This document shows, in pieces, positions 16,352 through 23,930 of a DNA stretch of 64,000 bases; position 1 is the first letter of the stretch; the number at the start of each line of letters is the position of its first letter. Below the pieces are notes generated by a model. The model was given only the letters and a program-made list of their open reading frames with translations. It ran no database searches and was not told where the DNA came from. The position numbers and the translations under genes were made by a program. The DNA comes from UBA6049 sp965662345 (GTDB lineage Bacteria > Bacteroidota > Bacteroidia > Flavobacteriales_G > Salibacteraceae), in assembly GCA_965662345.1 (NCBI GenBank), contig CBFIHE010000008.1, positions 30,467 to 94,466 on the forward strand, in the 5' to 3' direction.

Positions 16352-17563
16352 GTGAGAACAAAAAGGCAAACCTTGAAAACAGGACTCAAAGAAAATCTCA
16401 ATCAGTTTCTACTGCTGGTGTTGGTGAATGCCTTTGTTGGTGGTATGGTAGGCTTGGAGCGTAGCATTTTCCCACGCTTTGCAGAAGAGGAATTTGGTGT
16501 AGACTCCCATTCGGCTATACTATCGTTCATCGTAGCCTTTGGTATCTCTAAAGCCGCTGCCAATTATTTTACAGGAAAGCTCGCAAACCGTTTTGGTAGA
16601 AAGAACATGTTAACCTATGGGTGGGTGGTTGCCCTCCCTGTTCCCCTGCTCTTACTTTGGGCTCAGAGCTGGAATACCGTAGTTCTCGCCAACGTACTCT
16701 TAGGAATAAGTCAGGGTTTTACCTGGAGCAGTACAGTAGTAATGAAAATAGACTTAGTTGGTGAAAAGCAACGGGGATTAGCGATGGGGATTAACGAATT
16801 CGCTGGTTATTTGGCAGTAGGACTCGTTGCCTTTCTCACTGGAACAATTGCGCATAAGTATGGCGTTACCCCTTACCCCTTTTACTTGGGGTTGGGAATT
16901 GCCATAGTCGGCCTCCTACTCTCTTGGTTTTTTGTAAAAGACACGGTGCATCACGTGCGGGCTGAGCAAAGCACTCAAAACAAGCCAGAAATGAATAAGG
17001 TATTCGTAGAAACATCATTCAAAAACCCCACGCTGAGCGCCATTACCCAAGCTGGTTTAGTAAACAACTTGAATGACGGTATGATTTGGGGACTCCTTCC
17101 CGTTCTTCTAGCAAACCTCTTCATGGATGATGCAGAAATTGGACTCATAGCCGCCATTTACCCAACCGTTTGGGGATTGGGTCAGCTCGTTACAGGCAGA
17201 ATGGGCGACCTCTATTCCAAAAAGCGTTTGTTAGTAGTAGGAATGGCCATGCAAGCCCCTGCGATTTTATTGCTTCCATTTGCAGACTCATTCTCGCTTC
17301 TTATAATGATCTCCATTGTGCTTGGGCTAGGAACAGCCTTGGTTTACCCCAACTTTTTATCTGCCATTGCAGATGCCACTTCTCCAATACAAAGAGCAGA
17401 AAGCATAGGTTCATTTCGTCTGTGGCGAGATTTAGGCTATGCCATAGGTGCCATACTTTCAGGCGTGTTGGCAGACCTTTTTGGGTTAGATGTTGCGATT
17501 ATTAGCATTGGAGTGTTAACAGCAGTTTCAGCATGTATACTACAGGTTAGAATACCAAGGTAG
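16352..17563 (+). CDS. MFS transporter
   Basis: A 403-residue inner-membrane permease with twelve hydrophobic segments. The loop 2-3 signature is seen as GKLANRFGRKNML, and the matching loop in the second half as GRMGDLYSKKRLL; a long central loop (about 205-225) separates the halves. Start is GTG at 16352, four bases after the acetolactate-decarboxylase-like gene. Substrate unknown; the pairing hints at a small organic acid or its product, which is only inference. Confidence 0.85.
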   Translation: MRTKRQTLKTGLKENLNQFLLLVLVNAFVGGMVGLERSIFPRFAEEEFGVDSHSAILSFIVAFGISKAAANYFTGKLANRFGRKNMLTYGWVVALPVPLLLLWAQSWNTVVLANVLLGISQGFTWSSTVVMKIDLVGEKQRGLAMGINEFAGYLAVGLVAFLTGTIAHKYGVTPYPFYLGLGIAIVGLLLSWFFVKDTVHHVRAEQSTQNKPEMNKVFVETSFKNPTLSAITQAGLVNNLNDGMIWGLLPVLLANLFMDDAEIGLIAAIYPTVWGLGQLVTGRMGDLYSKKRLLVVGMAMQAPAILLLPFADSFSLLIMISIVLGLGTALVYPNFLSAIADATSPIQRAESIGSFRLWRDLGYAIGAILSGVLADLFGLDVAIISIGVLTAVSACILQVRIPR

Positions 17564-17725
17564 TTAAGGAATTAGAGTTTGGAGCCGTAAGAACATCAGG
17601 TGCCACTCAACTACTAAACCACTCAACATCTCAACCACTAAACTACATCCCCTCTTGCTCCCAACTCTTACTCTAACCCGAATTTCAGACCCTGAAACAA
17701 GTTCAGGGTGACGGTTTACTTTAAA

Positions 17726-17780
17726 CCCGCCTTATTCTCGATACAATCCGCCTGAGGCTGATACTCGAATTGGCGGCTAC
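17726..17780 (+). repeat. Dispersed repeat unit A, copy 1
   Basis: Begins CCCGCCTTATTCTCGATACA, contains ATCCGCCTGAGGC and ends near CTCGAATTGGCGGCTAC. It pairs with 18162-18215 at about 85-90 percent identity by eye. Confidence 0.8.
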
Positions 17781-17916
17781 ATTGGTCTAATAAAGGGAGT
17801 CTTAGTCTGAATGTTAAGAATAAATATCTAGCCGTCAAATCGAGTGAACTTCTTGGAGTAAAGCGGAAAGAAATTTGTATCGAGATTGAGGTCCAAAATA
17901 GGATTAGAGTATTCTT

Positions 17917-17960
17917 TACTCTTGCTCCAAACTGTTTTTTCGTCATGCTGAACTTGTTTC
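17917..17960 (+). repeat. Dispersed repeat unit B, copy 1
   Basis: Starts TACTCTTGCTCCAAACTG and ends CTGAACTTGTTTC; identical over 44 bases to 18238-18281. The 3' part forms a palindrome (TGCTGAACTTGTTTCAGCA) in this copy. Confidence 0.85.
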
Positions 17961-18161
17961 AGCATCTCAATCTAGTAAGTACAAAGACTCAAGTACCAAG
18001 TACAAAGAGAAATCACAGCCGTCATGTCGAGTGGGCTTTTTGGAGTGGAACGGAGAAAAGGTTGTATCAAGACATAGGAGGGTTTACAATAAAATTTAGC
18101 AGTTAGCTCTTAGCAATTAGAACGTTCCTATTGCTCAGTACTTCAAACTCTTGCTGTTTTT

Positions 18162-18215
18162 CCCGCCTTATTCTCGATACAATCCGCCTGAGGCGAATTA
18201 CTCGAATTGACAGCT
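18162..18215 (+). repeat. Dispersed repeat unit A, copy 2
   Basis: Second copy of the 17726-17780 unit, with CCGCCTGAGGCGAATTACTC in the middle. The same CCGCCTGAGGCGG core also occurs in the tRNA remnant near 22488. Confidence 0.8.
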
Positions 18216-18237
18216 GCTTCCTGCTTATCTTGCTCAA

Positions 18238-18281
18238 TACTCTTGCTCCAAACTGTTTTTTCGTCATGCTGAACTTGTTTC
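18238..18281 (+). repeat. Dispersed repeat unit B, copy 2
   Basis: Identical to 17917-17960 over 44 bases; sequence diverges immediately after GTTTC, so the palindrome is incomplete here. Confidence 0.85.
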
Positions 18282-18349
18282 GGAAGCTAATAGACGTATT
18301 CAAAATCCACACAAATCATGTAATTTAGTCCTTAAGAAAACAATAGAAT

Positions 18350-18568
18350 ATGATCAAGAATATTGGAAGCGCAGACAAAATCTTACGAGTAATAATTGCA
18401 TTGGCCCTCTCTGCGCTGTACATTACAGGAGTAGTAGAAGGTGCATTTGGTATAGGCCTACTTGTATTTGGCGGTATTTTGATACTTACCAGCGTGGTGG
18501 GTACTTGCGGTTTGTACATCCCCTTTGGGATAAATACGTGTAAATTAAAAGACACAGAGTCTAAGTAA
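18350..18568 (+). CDS. DUF2892 small inner-membrane protein
   Basis: A 72-residue protein starting MIKNIGSADKILRVIIALALSAL and with two membrane segments (about 10-28 and 33-52) separated by a short glycine turn, ending in a Lys-rich tail. This is the DUF2892 (YgaP C-terminal-like) pattern, with GTCGLY and PFGINTC near the end. Function is unknown; some relatives are fused to rhodanese domains. It stands alone, 72 bases before a glycosyltransferase. Confidence 0.88.
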   Translation: MIKNIGSADKILRVIIALALSALYITGVVEGAFGIGLLVFGGILILTSVVGTCGLYIPFGINTCKLKDTESK

Positions 18569-18640
18569 AAGACCAAAAAGCACCAATTGTGCTATACTTG
18601 CTTTGCCAATCTAATGAGATGGCTGCGGGAAAAAAACACT

Positions 18641-19723
18641 ATGGAAAAAACCAAGGTATTACTAGTAGAATACGGGAGTTCACACGATGAGTGTTTATAC
18701 TCTCAAATTAAAATTCTGCGTTCAATACCTGGTGTTCACCTTACTCTGCTATGTAATGAAAAGTTAAAAGGCAATGTGTCTTACTTTGGAGACATAGATT
18801 ACATAAAGTATATAACCGTTGAAGAAGGCAAAAGCGCTATGCCACTGATGCTTCACATGTGGAACTACATCAGAAAGCATCGTTTTGAGAAAGTGATTTA
18901 CAATACGGCTCATGGCGATATGGTTGGCAAGCTATTCTTCTTTTTTCCAAAGATTACTGGCGTTGACTACTATGGTATAGCCCACAACACAGGTAAGTTA
19001 CTTTCTAGTTTTACTCAGGGGGTAATCACAAAACATTTCAAGAGTTATTTTATCCTAAATGAATATTTAATTCACAGGCTGTATACCCTTGGTTTTCAAG
19101 AGAAAAAACTAGTTGAGTTTCATCCTGTTTTTTATCCAGATTATCCAGAAAAACCAATAGAAAAACCAGCAAATGAGATTTGGGTCACCATTCCAGGCCA
19201 GGTTGAGCTCAAGCGAAGAGATTATGCCTCTTTGTTCAACAGCATTAGAAAGCATGGTCTAAATAGCAACATTAAATTGCTTTTATTGGGCAAATCTGCG
19301 CATGCGCATGGCGATGGTGACTATATCCAAGAGCGCATAACAGAGTTGGGTATTGAAGGTCAGGTTCAATTGTGGAACGATTATATAGATGTAGAAACCT
19401 TCTACTCTATCATAAAGCATAGCGACTACCTTTTACCGCTTATTCACAGCAATCACCAATCCGGTGAGCTGTATGAAGACCAAATCACGGGTACGTTCAA
19501 CATTGCTGCAGGATACGGTAAAACGCTGTTAATGGAAGAAGAATATTCCGAAGAGCGATTTAAGAAATACAGCACACTGTTCTACAACAAAGAAAATCTC
19601 GCCTTGAAACTCAATGCGCTTATACCGCCTCAAAATACTGATAATCTTTATAGTACTGAGGTTTGGCAATTTGAAACCCAGAAGAATGTATATGCTAAAG
19701 CAATTGGCATACCTGTAGAATAA
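18641..19723 (+). CDS. Glycosyltransferase-like protein (GT-B type, family uncertain)
   Basis: A 360-residue soluble protein. The ATG at 18641 (MEKTKVLLVEYGSSHDE) is chosen over one at 18587 because it begins directly with the first beta-strand. It has a GT-B-like two-domain layout: the N-terminal half with VIYNTAHGDM and YYGIAHNTGKL, the C-terminal half beginning VTIPGQVELKRRDYASLF and with LLLLGKS, VQLWNDYID, and LPLIHSNHQSGELYEDQITGTF where nucleotide-sugar binding glycosyltransferases bind the donor. No signal. The next gene starts five bases later. Acceptor and sugar unknown. Confidence 0.7.
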   Translation: MEKTKVLLVEYGSSHDECLYSQIKILRSIPGVHLTLLCNEKLKGNVSYFGDIDYIKYITVEEGKSAMPLMLHMWNYIRKHRFEKVIYNTAHGDMVGKLFFFFPKITGVDYYGIAHNTGKLLSSFTQGVITKHFKSYFILNEYLIHRLYTLGFQEKKLVEFHPVFYPDYPEKPIEKPANEIWVTIPGQVELKRRDYASLFNSIRKHGLNSNIKLLLLGKSAHAHGDGDYIQERITELGIEGQVQLWNDYIDVETFYSIIKHSDYLLPLIHSNHQSGELYEDQITGTFNIAAGYGKTLLMEEEYSEERFKKYSTLFYNKENLALKLNALIPPQNTDNLYSTEVWQFETQKNVYAKAIGIPVE

Positions 19724-19728
19724 ATTCC

Positions 19729-20676
19729 ATGATTCCACTTAGTAAAAAGTTGATTTACAGCCTTCTTTTCTATATGCTTCTTAGTACGAGTACAAAAGCC
19801 CAAGAAAGCATACCGAAGACTGAATTTGGAAGTATACAAAGGCTTGAAAACTTATCGTCTACTTTCATTACATCTAGACATGTAGATGTTTGGCTTCCAG
19901 AAAACTACTCAGACACCATAGAGCACAATGTGATTTATATGCATGATGGTCAGCTGCTTTACGACACCTCTATCACTTGGAATCACAAAGCTTGGGAAGT
20001 AGATAGCATAGCACAATCCTTGCTTTCACAAGGTAAAGTTCAGCCATTTATTGTAGTTGGTATTCACAACGGTGTCAAAACCAGATATACAGATTACTTC
20101 CCTCAAAAGCCTTATGAAGCCATGTGCCGTAGAAAGCAGAAACGCGTGTTGCGAGAATTGCAATTCTACAGCAAAGTAGATTCTTCATTTTCTCCAAGAT
20201 CTGATGCATATCTAAAGTTCATTGTTCAAGAGTTAAAACCAATGATAGACAGTCTGTATGCAACAAAACCAGAAAGAGATTACACCTACCTAGCAGGCAG
20301 CAGTATGGGTGGGTTAGTTTCATGGTACGGATTATGCGAATACTCAGACATCTTCAAAGGTGCCGCCTGTTTATCTCCTCATTGGCCAGGAACTATGACT
20401 TTAAAGCGAAATCCAGTTCCAGGTGCTTTTTTGAAATACCTAAAGGCCAATTTGCCCGATACTGCCATTGAAGCAAAGATTTACTTTGATTGTGGTGACC
20501 AAACCCTTGATGCACTTTACCCAGGTATTCAAAAACGTGTAGACAGGTTGATGCTCAATAAAGGATATACTCAAGAGCATTGGGTAACGCGTTACTTTCC
20601 AGGAGAAGCTCATGATGAGAATGCTTGGAAAAAGCGATTTGGAGCTGCATTGCTATTTTTAATGAATCCTAATTAG
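19729..20676 (+). CDS. Exported esterase of the enterochelin-esterase/esterase D type
   Basis: A 315-residue alpha/beta hydrolase with a signal peptide (about 1-24, ending TKAQ). The nucleophile elbow is YLAGSSMGGLVSWY (Ser about 190); DCGDQTLDAL carries the likely acid and GEAHDENAWKKRF the catalytic His. The N-terminal part (VDVWLPENY, VIYMHDGQLLYD) fits the putative esterase family that includes IroE/Fes. It would act in the periplasm on an ester, perhaps a siderophore or an acylated sugar; substrate not determinable. It follows the glycosyltransferase by five bases. Confidence 0.85.
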   Translation: MIPLSKKLIYSLLFYMLLSTSTKAQESIPKTEFGSIQRLENLSSTFITSRHVDVWLPENYSDTIEHNVIYMHDGQLLYDTSITWNHKAWEVDSIAQSLLSQGKVQPFIVVGIHNGVKTRYTDYFPQKPYEAMCRRKQKRVLRELQFYSKVDSSFSPRSDAYLKFIVQELKPMIDSLYATKPERDYTYLAGSSMGGLVSWYGLCEYSDIFKGAACLSPHWPGTMTLKRNPVPGAFLKYLKANLPDTAIEAKIYFDCGDQTLDALYPGIQKRVDRLMLNKGYTQEHWVTRYFPGEAHDENAWKKRFGAALLFLMNPN

Positions 20677-20712
20677 AATTTCAATAACACTTCACCCTAA
20701 GGAGCAAATGAG

Positions 20713-22404
20713 ATGCTTGTAACACTAGTCACTTGGTTCTATATCGGTTTTGTTCTCATTGCATTGGGCATTGGCTTCACTGAAATAAGTAGAAAGTGGT
20801 TACGTCTAGAACCTTTTTCTAATGACGTATCAGGGTTATTGTTGGTTTTCTCTGGCTACTCCCTGTGTTTACTCCTTTGTTCTGTAGTCTACCTGTTTGT
20901 TCAAATTGGTTTTGCTGTTCACGTGAGTGTGCTGGCATTAAGCCTATTCCTTATTTACTTTTTTAGAACCACTACCCTGCGCTTACTTCGCTCCTTTGTT
21001 TCAACCATACGAACTATGGGAGTCTTTAAGCTTATATTGGTTGCTGTTAGCGTGCTCAGCATACTTACAGGAGTTGTCTCTCACCCAACAAATATTGACT
21101 CTGGAAACTACCACATTCAAGCCATTGCCTGGATGACCAAATACCCCGTTATTCCTGGGTTAGGCAATTTATTGGTGAATTTGGCCTACAACCAGTCTAG
21201 CTTTTTAGCAGAAGCATTTTTTAGCTTCTCTTTTCTCACCACTGAACCATTACGCGTAGTAAATGGATTTCTTGTGCTAACCGTACTTATTCATGCAATT
21301 TCAAATCTTGATTTAAAAGGCGAGCAACAGATTTCAGACAACCTACTTTACACGGTTGTTGTTTTCTTTATTCTTCTACACTTTAGGAATTGGCTCTCAT
21401 CCCCCGTACCCGATTTAGTAATTGCCCTTTTTTCTTATATCATTCTACAAGAAGCAATCTTACGTATCAGACATCAACAATACCAATTGTTCAACCTCCC
21501 CGTAGTGCTCCTAGTATTCATGGCATTTACGGCAATTTCCATAAAGATTTCAGCAGCTATACTTCCTGTAATCGTCCTGTTTTTAGCGATTTTCACCCCA
21601 GGCTTTTTCACGTTAAGACGAACACTCTTTTTTACTGTTTTAGGAGCTGCCATACTCTTACCTTGGTTTGCCAGGAGTGTTATACAGTCTGGTTATTTGG
21701 TTTTCCCATTGGCAGAGTTAGATCTTTTTGAGGTAGATTGGAAAGTGCCAAAAGCCATGGTGAAGGCTACTGCGCTACAGATTAAAGCCTTTTCCATTAT
21801 GCCCTTTATGCCGTTAGAAGAAGTGAAGGCACTCACTATGCTAGATCGTGTGGCTATTTGGACCCAACGAAGTTCAGTAGATCGTATTCTAATCTTTCTC
21901 TTGGTCATTTGTATGCAGTTAGTATACCTGTTCTCTTTGTATCGCAAAGCAAAGCCGAATACAGAAAAAAAGCAGCTGCAACTCCTTAGCCTTACAATCT
22001 TTGCTGGAATCATTTTTTGGTTTATTACCGCTCCAGATTTCCGCTTTGTGAGTCCGCTGTTGTATATCTCGGTGGTTATCATTCTTTATGTTTATGTGCC
22101 TAAATCTCTTTTACAACATAAATACACCACACTTGTATTGGCTATCTTCTTAAGCTTAGGGTTGTTGCGAAAAATGGACCTTAACACCTTCACTACGAAT
22201 ACGGTATACCCTATACCTTATATAGCTTCACCCGTAACGCTTGTGCAAGGCGATGGATTTACAGTTGCTGTACCCGACTCAGGCACCTATTGCTGGAATC
22301 ATCCGGTTCCTTGTATTCCGTTCGGAAATATCAAGCATTTGGAATTTAGAGGGGAAAACTTGAGTGAAGGTTTTAGATTTAAACGGAATCCCTTGAAGCG
22401 GTGA
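20713..22404 (+). CDS. LIC_10190-family polytopic membrane protein (GT-C-like)
   Basis: A 563-residue integral membrane protein with about 12 hydrophobic segments. A conserved periplasmic loop after the third or fourth segment reads HPTNIDSGNYHIQAIAWM then KYPVIPGLGNLL and NQSSFLAEAFF, which is characteristic of the LIC_10190 family and places an Asp where GT-C glycosyltransferases have their catalytic acid. A glycan- or lipid-linked-sugar role is likely but not shown. It follows the esterase by 36 bases and may share its transcript with the glycosyltransferase. A hairpin lies about 25 bases after the stop. Confidence 0.7.
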   Translation: MLVTLVTWFYIGFVLIALGIGFTEISRKWLRLEPFSNDVSGLLLVFSGYSLCLLLCSVVYLFVQIGFAVHVSVLALSLFLIYFFRTTTLRLLRSFVSTIRTMGVFKLILVAVSVLSILTGVVSHPTNIDSGNYHIQAIAWMTKYPVIPGLGNLLVNLAYNQSSFLAEAFFSFSFLTTEPLRVVNGFLVLTVLIHAISNLDLKGEQQISDNLLYTVVVFFILLHFRNWLSSPVPDLVIALFSYIILQEAILRIRHQQYQLFNLPVVLLVFMAFTAISIKISAAILPVIVLFLAIFTPGFFTLRRTLFFTVLGAAILLPWFARSVIQSGYLVFPLAELDLFEVDWKVPKAMVKATALQIKAFSIMPFMPLEEVKALTMLDRVAIWTQRSSVDRILIFLLVICMQLVYLFSLYRKAKPNTEKKQLQLLSLTIFAGIIFWFITAPDFRFVSPLLYISVVIILYVYVPKSLLQHKYTTLVLAIFLSLGLLRKMDLNTFTTNTVYPIPYIASPVTLVQGDGFTVAVPDSGTYCWNHPVPCIPFGNIKHLEFRGENLSEGFRFKRNPLKR

Positions 22405-22428
22405 GTCGTTTTTACAGTCGATACAAAA

Positions 22429-22448
22429 CCAGTCTCATATGAGTCTGG
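22429..22448. terminator. Palindromic hairpin, probable bidirectional terminator
   Basis: CCAG-T-CTCATATGAG-T-CTGG is a perfect palindrome except one T-T mismatch. A T-run follows on the minus side (TTTTG) and a weaker CTTCATCTTTT on the plus side. Confidence 0.6.
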
Positions 22449-22461
22449 CTTCATCTTTTAA

Positions 22462-22524
22462 CCAAGAAGGGATTTGAACCCGTGTCCGCCTCAGGCGGAT
22501 ATGAAACCTACTAAGCTCTGTTCA
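22462..22524 (-). pseudogene. Degenerate tRNA-Met remnant
   Basis: Read on the minus strand this stretch keeps an intact T-arm (CACGGGTTCAAATCCC), an anticodon region with TTTCATATCC, and AGCTTAG like a D-arm, and aligns with the intact CAU tRNA 50 bases away over the T-arm and anticodon 3' side. The D-loop and part of the anticodon stem are missing, the acceptor stem no longer pairs, and a palindrome TCCGCCTGAGGCGGA fills the variable region. It is therefore a broken tRNA copy, not a functional gene. Confidence 0.65.
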
Positions 22525-22540
22525 TTATCGTTGTGAAAAC

Positions 22541-22573
22541 AAAAAGCTCCAACATTTCTGCTGGAGCTTTATC
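22541..22573 (-). terminator. Terminator of the tRNA-Met gene
   Basis: AAAGCTCCA (22543-22551) pairs with TGGAGCTTT (22562-22570); on the minus strand the stem is followed by TTTTTGTTTTC. It lies just after the tRNA. Confidence 0.8.
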
Positions 22574-22576
22574 TTG

Positions 22577-22650
22577 TAGCGAAGACGGGATTTGAACCCG
22601 TGACCTCAGGGTTATGAATCCTGCGCTCTAACCAACTGAGCTACCTCGCC
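22577..22650 (-). tRNA. tRNA with CAU anticodon (tRNA-Met, or tRNA-Ile2)
   Basis: The minus strand folds as a 74-nt tRNA: acceptor GGCGAGG, D-arm GCTCAGTTGGTTAGAGC, anticodon loop ATTCATAA in stem CAGGA/CCCTG-type pairing, T-arm ACGGGTTCGAATCCCGT, acceptor strand CTTCGCT and discriminator A. The anticodon is CAU. The G1-C72 pair of an elongator is not present; position 72 is U, so position 1-72 is a G-U pair. No CCA is encoded (CAAG follows). Whether it charges Met or, after lysidine modification, Ile cannot be decided here. Confidence 0.92.
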
Positions 22651-22752
22651 ATGTCCGTTTTAAACGGGGCGCAAATGTAAGTGCATTCCATTGAATTTTC
22701 AAAGCGAATTTTCATACTTCTTTTAAGCCACCTGTCGTATTACCTTAGCTGC

Positions 22753-23406
22753 ATGAATAATACCATTCATCAACAACGCGGATTTTTAATTCTTTACCTC
22801 TTGTTCCTTGTTGGCTCCACCAGCATCATCCTCTTCTACCATAAGGTTGAAATCCATTCTTTTATGAACTCATGGAATCAACCCAGTTTGGATAGCGCTA
22901 TGGTACTTACAACCCAGTTAGCAGAGGGTATCGCTATAGCTGTAGTAATCATCCTTGGCCTTAGCTACCGTATTCAATCAGGGCTGTTTATTCTTTTCTC
23001 AACCTCACTGGCATCATTGATTACTCAATTACTCAAGCGTCAAGTATTTCCGCACCTAGATCGGCCAGGAAAAGTCTTTGAAGGAGTATCTGAGTATTCC
23101 CTAAGGGTTGTTGAAGGTTATGAATTGCATGATCGGTTTAGCTTTCCCTCTGGGCATACAACAGCTGCATTTGCACTTTGGCTGTCTGCCAGTATTGTTG
23201 TGAATAAACCCAAAATCTCTGTAGGCTTCGCCATCATTGCCATTGGAATAGGTTATTCTAGAATTTACCTTTCTCAACATTTCTTACAAGACGTAGTGGT
23301 AGGAAGCTTAATAGGAACTGTAGTCACTTTATTTCTAGCCAAAATATTCTACGAAAAGGCTTTTAAAACCCATTGGATGAATTTTGGTTGGGGTAAAAAC
23401 ACTTAG
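22753..23406 (+). CDS. PAP2-family membrane phosphatase
   Basis: A 217-residue membrane phosphatase with the three PAP2 motifs: LKRQVFPHLDRP (KRxxxxxRP-like), FPSGHTTAAF (PSGH) and SRIYLSQHFLQDVVVGS (SRxxxxxHxxxD). Five or six hydrophobic segments surround them. It would dephosphorylate an isoprenyl diphosphate or phosphatidate-type lipid on the periplasmic face. The ATG at 22753 (MNNTIHQQ) is the natural start; a GTG at 22681 would add an implausible extension. Confidence 0.88.
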   Translation: MNNTIHQQRGFLILYLLFLVGSTSIILFYHKVEIHSFMNSWNQPSLDSAMVLTTQLAEGIAIAVVIILGLSYRIQSGLFILFSTSLASLITQLLKRQVFPHLDRPGKVFEGVSEYSLRVVEGYELHDRFSFPSGHTTAAFALWLSASIVVNKPKISVGFAIIAIGIGYSRIYLSQHFLQDVVVGSLIGTVVTLFLAKIFYEKAFKTHWMNFGWGKNT

Positions 23407-23474
23407 TCGTTTGCATTTTTAAGAGAATACACTAAATTGTGCCGTTCTGAAATATAGCAAAACGAATACGCACA

Positions 23475-23864
23475 ATGTCAGCAAAAGAAAAGTACCAATT
23501 AGAATATACAATTAACTCATCTGCCAACGTACTGTACAATTATATCAGCTCTCCAAGCGCCATGCAAGAGTGGTTTGCCGATATGGTTAATGAAAAAAAC
23601 GGGTACTACATTTTCGAATGGGATGGTAGCGAAGAACGCGCCAAATTACTCACCAAGCGTCCGAAAGAATTCATCAAATGGCAATGGGAAGTAGATGAAG
23701 AAGAAGGTATTGATTCTTTTTTTGAGCTTCGTGTAAAAATTGATTCGCTTACCAATGATGTAGCACTTATTGTTACAGATTTTGCTGAGCCTGATGAGAA
23801 AGAAGAAGCTGTTTTGCTTTGGAATAGCCAAATAGACGAGCTCAAACACGTAATTGGTTCTTAA
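23475..23864 (+). CDS. START-like domain protein (AHSA1-related)
   Basis: A 129-residue soluble protein with a helix-grip layout: YQLEYTINSSANVLYNYISSPSAMQEWFAD at the start, then beta-strands YYIFEWDGSEERAKLLTKRP and FIKWQWEVDEEEG, and the closing long helix WNSQIDELKHVIGS. It belongs to the short START-like family common in Bacteroidota and resembles AHSA1/SRPBCC proteins that bind hydrophobic ligands. No function is known. It is followed 66 bases later by lptF/G. Confidence 0.85.
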   Translation: MSAKEKYQLEYTINSSANVLYNYISSPSAMQEWFADMVNEKNGYYIFEWDGSEERAKLLTKRPKEFIKWQWEVDEEEGIDSFFELRVKIDSLTNDVALIVTDFAEPDEKEEAVLLWNSQIDELKHVIGS

Positions 23865-23930
23865 TATACTCTTGAAGAAAAGCAACAAGACGGGCTACAC
23901 TTCGTTACTTTTGACGGAAACAAAAGCACG

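Larger units (their letters stand above)
17564..18349. repeat. Gene-free stretch with dispersed palindromic repeats
   Basis: No credible gene lies in these 786 bases. They contain several copies of repeat families: a palindrome CCTGAAACAAGTTCAGGG at 17686-17703 and TGCTGAACTTGTTTCAGCA near 17946-17964; two copies of a ~54-base unit (17726-17780 and 18162-18215); two copies of a 44-base unit (17917-17960 and 18238-18281); and two diverged copies of a TCGAGTGNNCTTNTTGGAG unit (about 17836-17884 and 18022-18075). Short simple repeats such as AGTACCAAGTACAAAG also occur. These look like the intergenic palindromic repeats scattered through many Bacteroidota chromosomes. Confidence 0.8.

Noticed and set aside
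17716..18328. Small ORFs in the repeat-rich stretch (e.g. 17716-17946, 18103-18312, 18131-18328)
   Set aside because: They coincide with repeat units on both strands and have no family pattern.
17564..18349. Possible CRISPR array
   Set aside because: Repeats are few, unequal and irregularly spaced, of several families, and there are no cas genes.
22429..22650. Prophage or integrative-element attachment site at tRNA-Met
   Set aside because: The remnant resembles the tRNA but no integrase, element genes or matching distal repeat lie nearby.
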